Shown in pieces: positions 1-5,434 of a DNA stretch of 5,434 bases. The stretch covers positions 1 through 5,434 of the forward strand of contig NZ_CAPJ01000086.1 of assembly GCF_000331775.1 (NCBI RefSeq), given 5' to 3'. The notes under the pieces are model-generated. The model did not search any database. It saw only the letters and a list, made by a program, of their open reading frames with translations, and had not been told where the DNA came from. The first letter of the stretch is position 1; every line of letters starts with the position of its first letter. The DNA comes from Xanthomonas translucens pv. translucens DSM 18974. Its GTDB lineage: Bacteria > Pseudomonadota > Gammaproteobacteria > Xanthomonadales > Xanthomonadaceae. The translations under genes and the position numbers were made by a program.

Positions 1-1025
1 CTGCGCCCAGCGCCGAACCGATCGTTGCCGCGACGGCGCCGGCCCCCGTTGCCGCCAGCGCCGGGATCCTGGCGCTGCCGGCCCTGACACCGGTGCCGAG
101 CTTCCCGGCAGCGCAGAACGACGAACAATTGACTCAGCTGCGCGACGAACTGGCACTGATGCGGCAGATGATCGAGCGCGAGATGAACCGGCTCACCGAC
201 GAGCGCCTGCGCGGTTCGCCGGTGCGCGCCCAGGCGCTGGAGCTGATGGACGACTACGGTTTCGACAGCGGCCTCATCCGCGACGTGGTCATGCAGATCC
301 CCGCCGACCTGGAGCTGCACCGCGGCCGCGGGCTGATGCTGGGGCTGCTGTCCAAGCGCCTGCCGATCGCGCCGCTGGATCCGATCGAGGAAGGCGGCGT
401 GATCGCCCTGATCGGCCCCACCGGCGCCGGCAAGACCACCACCATCGCCAAGCTGGCCTCGCGCTTCCTGGAACGTCACGCCGCCCGCGACGTGGCCCTG
501 GTCACCACCGATACCATCCGCGTCGGCGGCCGCGAACAGTTGCACAGCTACGGCCGCCAGCTCGGCATCGCCGTGCACGAGGCCGACAGCGACGCCGCCC
601 TGCAGCAGCTGCTGGAGCGTCTGCGCGACTACAAGCTGGTGCTGATCGACACCGCCGGCATGGGCCAGCGCGACCGCGCCCTGGCTGCACAATTGCACTG
701 GCTGCGCGCCTCGCGTGTGGTCCGGTCCTTGCTAGTACTCCCTGCCAACGCGCATTTCTCCGACCTGGACGAGGTGGTGCGCCGGTTCGCCGGCGCCGAT
801 CCGCAGGGGGTGATCTTGACCAAGCTGGATGAAACCGGGCGGTTTGGCAGTGCCCTGTCGGTGGTCGCGGACCACCGGCTTCCCATCACCTGGGTGACCG
901 ATGGTCAGCGCGTGCCGGACGACCTGCACCGCGCCAACGCCGCCAGCCTGGTATTGCGCCTTGAAGATTTGCGGCGCGCTGCCGATAAGCCCTGTACTCC
1001 GGAGCAGAACCATGCCGTCGCGTGA
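1..1025 (+). CDS. flhF: Flagellar biosynthesis GTPase FlhF (C-terminal part, 5' end outside window)
   Basis: FlhF is an SRP-family GTPase that sits at the cell pole and directs where the flagellum is built. The reading frame is already open at base 3, so the gene runs in from outside. About 340 residues are visible and the N-terminal B domain is missing. Bases 3-110 encode an Ala/Pro-rich linker. A helical N domain follows (about 130-350), then the G domain. G-domain motifs seen are the P-loop GPTGAGKTTT (414-443), DTIR (510-521) with EQL shortly after, DTAG (648-659), TKLD (819-830) followed by ETGRFG, and a G5-like GQRVPDDL near 904-927. A GTG at 93 could be mistaken for a start but is internal. 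The stop (1023-1025) overlaps flhG by 14 bases, and FlhG is the known partner that stimulates FlhF GTP hydrolysis. Two patches with unusual leucine codons (720-743 and 951-971) overlap possible promoters. The identity is firm; the full length is unknown. Confidence 0.96.
   Translation, partial: APSAEPIVAATAPAPVAASAGILALPALTPVPSFPAAQNDEQLTQLRDELALMRQMIEREMNRLTDERLRGSPVRAQALELMDDYGFDSGLIRDVVMQIPADLELHRGRGLMLGLLSKRLPIAPLDPIEEGGVIALIGPTGAGKTTTIAKLASRFLERHAARDVALVTTDTIRVGGREQLHSYGRQLGIAVHEADSDAALQQLLERLRDYKLVLIDTAGMGQRDRALAAQLHWLRASRVVRSLLVLPANAHFSDLDEVVRRFAGADPQGVILTKLDETGRFGSALSVVADHRLPITWVTDGQRVPDDLHRANAASLVLRLEDLRRAADKPCTPEQNHAVA
718..733 (+). promoter_or_regulatory. Possible sigma-54 (RpoN) promoter inside flhF (weak)
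   Basis: TGGTCCGGTCCTTGCT matches the sigma-54 pattern TGGCACG-N4-TTGCW at 10 of 12 defined positions. The GG (719-720) and GC (731-732) are exactly 10 bases apart, as required. The codons over and just after it (TTG CTA GTA CTC CCT) are unusual for this G/C-rich gene. RpoN with FleQ drives flhF-class genes in Pseudomonas, so the location is plausible. A match of this quality can be expected about once by chance in a window this size, so the call is tentative. Confidence 0.2.
962..988 (+). promoter_or_regulatory. Putative sigma-28 (FliA) promoter for flhG-fliA-che genes
   Basis: A perfect -10 element GCCGATAA (981-988) lies exactly 11 bases downstream of TGAAGATT (962-969). That -35 matches the enterobacterial FliA consensus TAAAGTTT at 6 of 8 positions. 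The element lies in the last codons of flhF. A start site near 995 would leave a leader of about 17 bases containing the GGAG ribosome binding site (1001-1004) before the flhG ATG at 1012. The overlapping flhF codons include TTG, CTT and TTG for leucine within six codons, although CTG dominates elsewhere, which suggests the DNA sequence itself is constrained. FliA is encoded two genes downstream, so this would be an autoregulatory loop. Promoter activity is inferred, not shown. Confidence 0.62.
1001..1004 (+). promoter_or_regulatory. Ribosome binding site of flhG
   Basis: GGAG ends seven bases before the ATG at 1012. It supports this start over the upstream in-frame ATG at 901, which lies deep inside flhF and would add an unrelated, cysteine- and arginine-rich extension. 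Confidence 0.7.
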
Positions 1026-1905
1026 TTACGCCAATCTCACCAATGCCTTCCCCCTGTCGGCAACCCGCAGCGAACCGCTGGGTCCGCTAGGCCCGGTACG
1101 CACGATCGCCGTGACCGGCGGCAAGGGCGGCGTGGGCAAGACCAACATCTCGGTCAACCTGTCGATGGCGCTGGCCGACATGGGCAAGCGCACCCTGCTG
1201 CTGGACGCCGACCTTGGCCTGGCCAACGTCGACGTGCTGCTCGGACTGACCCCCAGGTTCACCCTGGCCGACCTGGTCGCCGGGCGCTGCACCCTGGAAG
1301 AAGTGCTGATCGACATGCCGAACGGGTTGATGGTGGTGCCCGCCGCCTCCGGCCGCCGGCACATGGCCGAACTGCCGCCCGCCCAGCACGTCGGCCTGGT
1401 CAACGTGTTCTCCGAGCTGCAGCGCGAGCTGGACGTGATGATCATCGACACCGCCGCCGGCATCACCGACAGCGTGCTGACCTTCTGCCAGGCCGCGCAG
1501 GACGCGGTGGTGGTGGTCTGCGACGAACCGGCCTCGATCACCGACGCCTACGCCCTGATCAAGGTGCTGTCGCGCGAACGCGGCGTGGACCGGGTGCAAA
1601 TCGTCGCCAACATGGTCCGCGACGCCAACGAAGGCCGCCTGCTGTACGACAAGCTGAGCCGGGTGTGCGAGAAATTCCTCGGCGACGTGTCGCTGAACTA
1701 CCTGGGCTGCGTGCCGCAGGACGACTGGCTGCGCCTGTCGGTGCAGCGCCAGCAGCCGGTGGTCAAGGCCTACCCGTCCAGCCCGTCGGCGCAGGCGATC
1801 ACCGAAATCGCCCGCCGCACCTCGCGCTGGCAGGCGCCGACCGCGCCACGCGGCAACGTCGAGTTCTTCGTCGAACGGATCATCCAGCGGGGGGTCGCCG
1901 CATGA
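1012..1905 (+). CDS. flhG: MinD/ParA-type ATPase FlhG (FleN), flagellar number regulator
   Basis: FlhG (FleN) is a membrane-cycling ATPase that limits flagellar number. In relatives it stimulates FlhF GTPase activity and inhibits the master activator FleQ. The 297-residue protein has the deviant Walker A motif GGKGGVGKT (residues 36-44, signature Lys38 and Lys43), the switch I region LDADLGLANVDVLLG (64-78), DTAAG (146-150) and CDEP (170-173). The C-terminal RGNVEFFVERI stretch (280-290) closely resembles the end of Pseudomonas FleN as I remember it. The start follows GGAG at 1001-1004. The 30 residues before the ATPase core lack a clear DQAxxLR motif, the FlhF-activating segment of Bacillus, Vibrio and Shewanella FlhG; only a weak DYANLT (5-10) is present. 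The gene overlaps flhF by 14 bases and fliA by 4, so translation is probably coupled. A sigma-28-like promoter lies directly upstream. The family assignment is very secure. Confidence 0.96.
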   Translation: MPSRDYANLTNAFPLSATRSEPLGPLGPVRTIAVTGGKGGVGKTNISVNLSMALADMGKRTLLLDADLGLANVDVLLGLTPRFTLADLVAGRCTLEEVLIDMPNGLMVVPAASGRRHMAELPPAQHVGLVNVFSELQRELDVMIIDTAAGITDSVLTFCQAAQDAVVVVCDEPASITDAYALIKVLSRERGVDRVQIVANMVRDANEGRLLYDKLSRVCEKFLGDVSLNYLGCVPQDDWLRLSVQRQQPVVKAYPSSPSAQAITEIARRTSRWQAPTAPRGNVEFFVERIIQRGVAA

Positions 1906-2651
1906 ACGCCGCCGCCCAATACCGCGCCGTGCAGCGCAACAGTTCCAACGACTACATCGCCCAGCATTCGGACCTGGTGCGGCGCATCGCCCACCACCTG
2001 GCGGCGCGGCTGCCGGCCAGCGTCGAGATCGACGACCTGATCCAGGCCGGCATGATCGGCCTGATCGAGGCCTCGCGCAGCTACGACGCCGACCAGGGCG
2101 CCTCGTTCGAGACCTACGCCTCGATCCGCATCCGCGGCTCGATGATCGACGAGATCCGCCGCGGCGACTGGGTGCCGCGCTCGGTGCACCGCCGCGCCCG
2201 CGACGCCGCCTCGGCGGTGCGCAAGATCGAACAGAGCACCGGCCGTGCCGCCGCCGCCAACGAAGTGGCCGCCGCGATGGACATGCCGCTTCCCGACTAC
2301 ATGCGATTGATGGAAGATGCTGCACGCGGCCAGGTGCTGAGCCTAGAGTCGCGGGTCGAGGACCATGGCGAGCTGGACACCATCGCCAAGGGCGGCCCCA
2401 ATCCGCAGCAGATGCTGGAACGCAGCGAGTTCGGCCGCGAGCTGGGCAAGGCGATCGGGCAGTTGCCCGAGCGCGAGCAGCTGGTGCTGTCGCTGTACTA
2501 CGAACAGGAATTGAACCTGAAGGAAATCGGCGCGGTGCTCGGTGTCAGCGAGTCGCGCGTCTGCCAGATCCACGGCCAGGCCACGGTACGCTTGCGCGGA
2601 CGCTTGAAAGCGTTCGAAGCGGCGGACGCCGGCCTGGAAGACGAAGAATAA
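1902..2651 (+). CDS. fliA: Flagellar sigma factor 28 (FliA)
   Basis: FliA is the RNA polymerase sigma factor for late flagellar, flagellin and chemotaxis genes, normally held inactive by FlgM until the hook is finished. The protein is 249 residues, close to the usual 240-250. Region 2 covers about residues 24-100, with the core-binding segment EIDDLIQAGMIGLIEA (42-57) and the -10-reading part around FETYASIRIRGSMIDEIRRGDW (69-90). Region 3 follows (about 100-150). Region 4 (about 180-235) includes LPEREQLVLSLYYEQELNL and the helix-turn-helix LKEIGAVLGVSESRVCQIH (206-224) that reads the -35. The ATG at 1902 overlaps the flhG stop as ATGA and has a G-run (1889-1894) seven bases upstream. The frame is open upstream to 1665, but only because it lies over flhG. 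A candidate FliA-type promoter upstream of flhG would make this gene self-activating. Confidence 0.97.
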   Translation: MNAAAQYRAVQRNSSNDYIAQHSDLVRRIAHHLAARLPASVEIDDLIQAGMIGLIEASRSYDADQGASFETYASIRIRGSMIDEIRRGDWVPRSVHRRARDAASAVRKIEQSTGRAAAANEVAAAMDMPLPDYMRLMEDAARGQVLSLESRVEDHGELDTIAKGGPNPQQMLERSEFGRELGKAIGQLPEREQLVLSLYYEQELNLKEIGAVLGVSESRVCQIHGQATVRLRGRLKAFEAADAGLEDEE

Positions 2652-2656
2652 GACCC

Positions 2657-2663
2657 AAGGGAG
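2657..2663 (+). promoter_or_regulatory. Ribosome binding site of cheY, selects the GTG start
   Basis: AAGGGAG ends six bases before GTG at 2670, a strong site with ideal spacing. The in-frame ATG at 2682 would be 18 bases away, too far, so the GTG start is preferred. The whole 18-base gap between fliA and cheY holds nothing else; any separate cheY promoter would have to lie inside fliA. Confidence 0.75.
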
Positions 2664-2669
2664 TTAGCG

Positions 2670-3062
2670 GTGAACAAGAACATGCGGATTTTGATCGTGG
2701 ACGATTTCTCGACGATGCGGCGCATCGTCAAGAATCTGCTCGGCGATCTGGGCTTCACCAACACTGCAGAGGCCGAAGACGGCAACAGTGCGCTGGCGGC
2801 ACTGCGCTCGGCACCGTTCGACTTCATCGTCACCGACTGGAACATGCCCGGCATGACCGGCATCGACCTGCTGCGCAACGTCCGCGCCGACGACAAGCTC
2901 AAGCACCTGCCGGTGCTGATGGTGACCGCCGAGGCCAAGCGCGAGCAGATCATCGAAGCGGCCCAGGCCGGCGTGAACGGCTACATCATCAAGCCGTTCA
3001 CCGCGCAGACGCTGCAGGAGAAGCTCGGCAAGATCTTCGAGCGCATGGGAGCGACCGCCTGA
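2670..3062 (+). CDS. cheY: Chemotaxis response regulator CheY
   Basis: CheY is the single-domain receiver that CheA phosphorylates. CheY-P binds FliM at the flagellar switch and alters rotation, and CheZ removes the phosphate. The 130 residues form one complete receiver domain with no output domain. Key residues are the acidic pair Asp11-Asp12, phospho-acceptor Asp56 in TDWNMPG (55-61), switch Thr86 in LMVTAEAK (83-90), Tyr105, and Lys108 in the KPF motif. The [11 protein letters not shown] start (10-20) and AAQAG..GY..KPFT end closely match the E. coli CheY sequence from memory, marking it as the flagellar-motor type rather than a generic receiver. Translation starts at GTG behind a strong ribosome site (2657-2663). 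The stop overlaps the cheZ start by one base (TGATG), placing the kinase-relay protein and its phosphatase in direct translational linkage. Confidence 0.97.
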   Translation: MNKNMRILIVDDFSTMRRIVKNLLGDLGFTNTAEAEDGNSALAALRSAPFDFIVTDWNMPGMTGIDLLRNVRADDKLKHLPVLMVTAEAKREQIIEAAQAGVNGYIIKPFTAQTLQEKLGKIFERMGATA

Positions 3063-3670
3063 TGCAAGCCACCGCCGAACGCAGCGCCCTGATCGAACGC
3101 CTGCAAGGTGCGCTGGACGCACTGGAGCGTGGCGACGAAGCCGCCTGGCGCAAGGAAATCGACACGCTCGCCGCCTGGCGCACGCGGCCGATGATGCAGG
3201 GCCTGAGCCGGCTGGCGCGCGACCTGGGACAGGCGCTAGGCGAGCTGCCCACCATCCCTTCCGAAGCAGGGGAGCTGGACGATGCCTGCTCGCGCCTGGA
3301 CCACGTGGTGGCGATGACCGAACAGGCCAGCCACCGCACCCTGGACCTGGCCGAGGAATGCCGCGCGCTGGCCGACCAGCTGCGCGCCGGCGGGCTGACC
3401 GGCGACCAGGGCGAGATCCTCGACAAGATCCGCCACAACCTCACCGAGATGGCCCTGGCGCAGAGCTTCCAGGACCTGACCGGGCAGATCATCCGCCGCG
3501 TGGCGACCATCGTGCGCCGCGTACACGAGGGCTTCGGCGCGCTCGGCCTGCCGCCGAAGGACGACAAGAAACCCGACGGCGGCCTGGCAGGCCCGGCGCT
3601 GGCCGGTCTGGACCGACACGGCGTGTCGCAGGACGACGCCGACGATCTATTGTCCGGATTGGGGCTGTAA
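3062..3670 (+). CDS. cheZ: CheY-P phosphatase CheZ
   Basis: CheZ speeds dephosphorylation of CheY-P and so ends the chemotactic signal. The 202-residue protein (E. coli CheZ is 214) is mostly helical, as expected for the long four-helix-bundle dimer. The active-site segment SFQDLTGQIIRRV is at 135-147; Asp138 and Gln142 correspond by motif to E. coli Asp143 and catalytic Gln147. A flexible Gly/Pro-rich stretch (about 160-187) leads to the C-terminal CheY-docking peptide GVSQDDADDLLSGLGL (187-202), matching the E. coli tail pattern SQDQVDDLLDSLGF as I recall it. The ATG shares one base with the cheY stop, and GGGAG (3047-3051) lies 10 bases upstream. cheA begins only four bases after the cheZ stop. 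The N-terminal half is less conserved, but the two motifs make the call secure. Confidence 0.96.
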   Translation: MQATAERSALIERLQGALDALERGDEAAWRKEIDTLAAWRTRPMMQGLSRLARDLGQALGELPTIPSEAGELDDACSRLDHVVAMTEQASHRTLDLAEECRALADQLRAGGLTGDQGEILDKIRHNLTEMALAQSFQDLTGQIIRRVATIVRRVHEGFGALGLPPKDDKKPDGGLAGPALAGLDRHGVSQDDADDLLSGLGL

Positions 3671-3674
3671 CGCC

Positions 3675-5432
3675 ATGAGCGCCGTGCCCGACGACATCGC
3701 TGCTGACTTCATCATCGAGGCCCAGGAAATCCTGGACCGGCTCGGCGAGCAACTGGTGTCGCTGGAGCATGCGCCCGAGGACAGCGAGCAGCTCAACGCG
3801 GTGTTCCGCGGTTTCCACACGCTCAAGGGCGGCGCTGGATTTCTGGCGATCAACGCCATGGTCGAGCTGTGCCACGCCGCCGAGGACACCCTGGGCCAGG
3901 CGCGCGCCGGCCAGGCCACACTGCAGGCGCGGCACTTCGACGCCGCGCAGCAGTCGCTGGACTACCTGCAATCGATGCTCGACGCGTTCGGCAGCGGCAG
4001 CGAACCGCCGCGCGCGCCGCAACAGCTGATCGCGCAGTTTGCGACCAGCGGCGAGGAGACCGCGGTGGTGCCGGCGGCGGTTGCGGGACCGGCGACCGGG
4101 GACCGGGGACCCGGAAAAAGCGCAGCCGATTCCGAACTGATCAGCGACGACGAATTCGAAGCTTTGCTGGACAATTTGCACGGCGGCGGAACACCCAGCG
4201 CCATCGCGCAGCGTGTCCCGGTCCCCGGTCCCCGGTCCCCGGTCCCGGCGGCGCCGAAGGCAGCCGCAGCGCCAGCCAAAGCCTCCGAACCCGAACAAAC
4301 CGTGCGCGTGGACACCAAGCGTCTGGACGCGATCGTCAACCTGATCGGCGAACTGGTGCTGTCGCGCAACCGGCTCAAGACCCTGCGCGTGCGGCTGCGC
4401 GACGAAGAACTGGACCGCGCGGTCAGCAGCCTGGACATCGCCACCTCGCGCCTGCAATCGGCGGTGATGCGCACCCGCATGCAGCCGGTCGGCAAGGTGT
4501 TCTCGCGCTTCCCCAAGGTCGCGCGCGACGTCGCCCGCTCCCTGAACAAGGAAGTGGACCTGGAACTGATCGGCGCCGACACCGAACTGGACCGCAACCT
4601 GGTCGAGGCGCTGGCCGATCCGCTGGTGCACCTGGTGCGCAACGCGATCGATCACGGCATTGAGACGCCGGCGCTGCGCGAAGCCACCGGCAAGCCGCGC
4701 GGCGGCCACGTGCGCCTGTCGGCGCAGCAGGAAGGCGACTACGTCAGCATCGAAGTACAGGACGACGGCGCCGGCATCGACCCCGAACGCCTGCGGCAGA
4801 AGGCGCGCGAGAAGGGTCTGATCGATCCGGAAGCCGCCGCGCGCCTGACCACCGAGGAGTGCCTGCACCTGGTGTTCCTGCCCGGTTTCTCGACCAAGGC
4901 CGAAGTCACCGACATCTCCGGCCGCGGCGTCGGCATGGACGTGGTGCAGTCGCGCATCCGCGAACTCAGCGGACAGATCCAGATCCAGTCCGAACTCGGC
5001 CGCGGCAGCCGCTTCCTGATCCGCGTGCCGCTGACCCTGGCGATCCTGCCGACCCTGCTGGTGCAGGCCGGCGACACCGTCTATGCGCTGCCGCTGGCGC
5101 GCGTGGTGGAAGTGCTGCACGCGCCGCGCCGCGCGCTGGGCTGGTTCGACGGCCGCGCCGTGCTGGACCGGCAATCGCACACCTTGCCACTGGTGGACCT
5201 GCGCCACTGGTTGAACATCGAAGCGCCGGAACTGCCGCTGCTGACCGTGGTGGTGCTACAGGCCGGCGAATCGCGCATGGGCCTGGTCGTGGACCAGGTC
5301 CGCGGCCGCGAGGAAGTGGTGATCAAACCGCTGCCGCGCGCACTGCGCGGCCTGCCCGGCTACGCCGGCGCGACCCTGATCGGCGATGGCCGGCTGGCGC
5401 TGATCCTGGATGTGGACGGGTTGAAGAGCTGA
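3675..5432 (+). CDS. cheA: Chemotaxis histidine kinase CheA, lacking a P2 domain
   Basis: CheA is the cytoplasmic kinase of receptor arrays; it autophosphorylates and passes phosphate to CheY. The protein is 585 residues, shorter than E. coli CheA (654). P1 (Hpt) spans about 1-105 with phospho-His48 in FRGFHTLKGGAGF. A linker (about 106-207) replaces P2 and is Ala/Pro/Gly-rich except for LISDDEFEALLDNLHG (155-170). P3 dimerisation covers about 208-270. P4 ATPase follows (about 271-452) with the N box LVRNAIDHGIE (320-330), G1 DDGAGID (363-369), F box FLPGFST (401-407) and G2 GRGVGMD (416-422). P5, the CheW-like receptor-coupling domain, runs from about 453 to 585. All catalytic motifs are present. 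The ATG at 3675 starts four bases after cheZ; the only upstream purine run is a weak GGGG (3661-3664), so coupling to cheZ translation is likely. Two inverted heptamer repeat arrays lie inside the linker coding region. Confidence 0.97.
   Translation: MSAVPDDIAADFIIEAQEILDRLGEQLVSLEHAPEDSEQLNAVFRGFHTLKGGAGFLAINAMVELCHAAEDTLGQARAGQATLQARHFDAAQQSLDYLQSMLDAFGSGSEPPRAPQQLIAQFATSGEETAVVPAAVAGPATGDRGPGKSAADSELISDDEFEALLDNLHGGGTPSAIAQRVPVPGPRSPVPAAPKAAAAPAKASEPEQTVRVDTKRLDAIVNLIGELVLSRNRLKTLRVRLRDEELDRAVSSLDIATSRLQSAVMRTRMQPVGKVFSRFPKVARDVARSLNKEVDLELIGADTELDRNLVEALADPLVHLVRNAIDHGIETPALREATGKPRGGHVRLSAQQEGDYVSIEVQDDGAGIDPERLRQKAREKGLIDPEAAARLTTEECLHLVFLPGFSTKAEVTDISGRGVGMDVVQSRIRELSGQIQIQSELGRGSRFLIRVPLTLAILPTLLVQAGDTVYALPLARVVEVLHAPRRALGWFDGRAVLDRQSHTLPLVDLRHWLNIEAPELPLLTVVVLQAGESRMGLVVDQVRGREEVVIKPLPRALRGLPGYAGATLIGDGRLALILDVDGLKS
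4085..4114 (+). repeat. Heptamer repeat array (GGGACCG type), left arm of an inverted pair
   Basis: Four 7-base units run from 4085 to 4112: GGGACCG, GCGACCG, GGGACCG and GGGACCC, the second and fourth each with one change. The array encodes CheA linker residues of about 137-147. Bases 4094-4111 are an exact 18-base reverse complement of bases in the right array. The 7-base period is out of step with codons, so the repeat is a DNA-level feature, not a protein repeat. Confidence 0.9.
4137..4184 (+). other. Candidate CheY- or ParP-docking peptide in the CheA linker
   Basis: Residues 155-170 (LISDDEFEALLDNLHG) are the only non-low-complexity part of the linker between P1 and P3. The pattern, hydrophobic-Ser-acidic-acidic followed by LL, lines up without gaps with the CheZ tail in this window (VSQDDADDLLSGLG): S, D, L, L and L are identical and several others conservative. 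It also resembles the E. coli FliM N-terminal CheY-binding peptide. A known alternative is the LID region of Vibrio CheA, which binds the array protein ParP. The binding partner is inferred. Confidence 0.55.
4217..4246 (+). repeat. Heptamer repeat array (CGGTCCC type), right arm of an inverted pair
   Basis: Four perfect CGGTCCC units (4219-4246) preceded by a partial copy form a C3-GGT-C4-GGT-C4-GGT-C4-GGT-C3 pattern, the reverse complement of the left array. It encodes the Pro/Gly/Val-rich residues of about 182-191 in the CheA linker. The complementary strand carries five G-tracts spaced by ACC. A one-unit change would shift the cheA frame. Confidence 0.93.
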
Positions 5433-5434
5433 GC

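Noticed and set aside
901..1011. Longer FlhG starting at ATG 901
   Set aside because: The extra 37 residues overlap flhF coding sequence in another frame and resemble no FlhG N-terminus. ATG 1012 has a good ribosome binding site.
93..1025. GTG at 93 as the true start of flhF
   Set aside because: The frame stays open upstream to the window edge with an Ala/Pro-rich sequence typical of an FlhF linker, and FlhF needs an N-terminal domain that is not present. The gene is truncated by the window, not short.
1665..1901. Longer FliA reading upstream into flhG
   Set aside because: The upstream frame lies entirely over conserved flhG codons, and its translation is Arg/Ala/Gly-rich. ATG 1902 gives the normal FliA length and the usual ATGA overlap.
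1087..2325. Long open frame (412 codons) on the minus strand opposite flhG and fliA
   Set aside because: It is an arginine-, glycine- and serine-rich low-complexity translation spanning two firmly identified plus-strand genes. It has no supported start or domain.
3619..3645. Possible sigma-28 promoter before cheA (GCCGACGA at 3638-3645)
   Set aside because: The -10 matches at only 6 of 8 positions, and the sequence at the required -35 distance (CGGCGTGT) does not resemble TAAAGTTT.
3869..4663. Second plus-strand open frame (264 codons) inside cheA
   Set aside because: It is Arg/Ala/Pro-rich and out of frame, with no domain. It matters only as the frame entered if the heptamer array gained one unit.
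3489..5207. Long open frame (572 codons) on the minus strand opposite cheZ and cheA
   Set aside because: It is a shadow of third-position G/C bias in cheA. Its translation is His/Gln/Arg/Ala-rich with no recognisable domain, and the plus-strand gene has every CheA motif.

Overview
The window is a tightly packed, one-strand (+) block of polar-flagellum and chemotaxis genes in the order flhF (5'-truncated by the window edge) - flhG/fleN - fliA - cheY - cheZ - cheA. The very high G+C content, strong third-position G/C bias, FleN-type FlhG with a FlhF partner, CheZ phosphatase and gene order fit a polarly flagellated gammaproteobacterium. My best guess is the Xanthomonadaceae/Lysobacteraceae (Xanthomonas, Lysobacter or Stenotrophomonas type). 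That placement comes from remembered protein similarity and repeat style, not from a search.

Layout: positions 1-1025 hold the C-terminal part of FlhF, from an Ala/Pro-rich linker through the SRP-type NG GTPase domain. FlhG (1012-1905) starts inside the end of flhF and is a complete MinD/ParA-type ATPase. FliA (1902-2651), the flagellar sigma-28 factor, overlaps the flhG stop in an ATGA junction. After an 18-base gap with a good ribosome binding site come CheY (2670-3062, GTG start), CheZ (3062-3670, one-base overlap with cheY) and CheA (3675-5432), which ends two bases before the window does. No gap between genes exceeds 18 bases. I saw no RNA genes, insertion sequences, CRISPR arrays or terminators.

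Working together: FlhF and FlhG set the position and number of polar flagella, and in relatives FlhG also restrains the master activator FleQ. FliA switches on late flagellar and chemotaxis genes. CheA phosphorylates CheY, CheY-P acts at the flagellar switch, and CheZ dephosphorylates it. The gene set is familiar, and I do not see a wholly new system.

Three details deserve a second look. (1) A near-consensus sigma-28 promoter (TGAAGATT-N11-GCCGATAA, 962-988) lies in the last codons of flhF just before flhG. It would let FliA drive flhG, its own gene and the che genes. (2) CheA has no P2 domain. Its linker carries a short acidic/LL peptide (residues 155-170) resembling the CheY-binding tails of CheZ and FliM, and possibly matching the ParP-binding LID region. 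(3) That peptide is bracketed by two inverted arrays of a 7-base repeat (GGGACCG / CGGTCCC). Gain or loss of one unit would frameshift cheA before its kinase domain.
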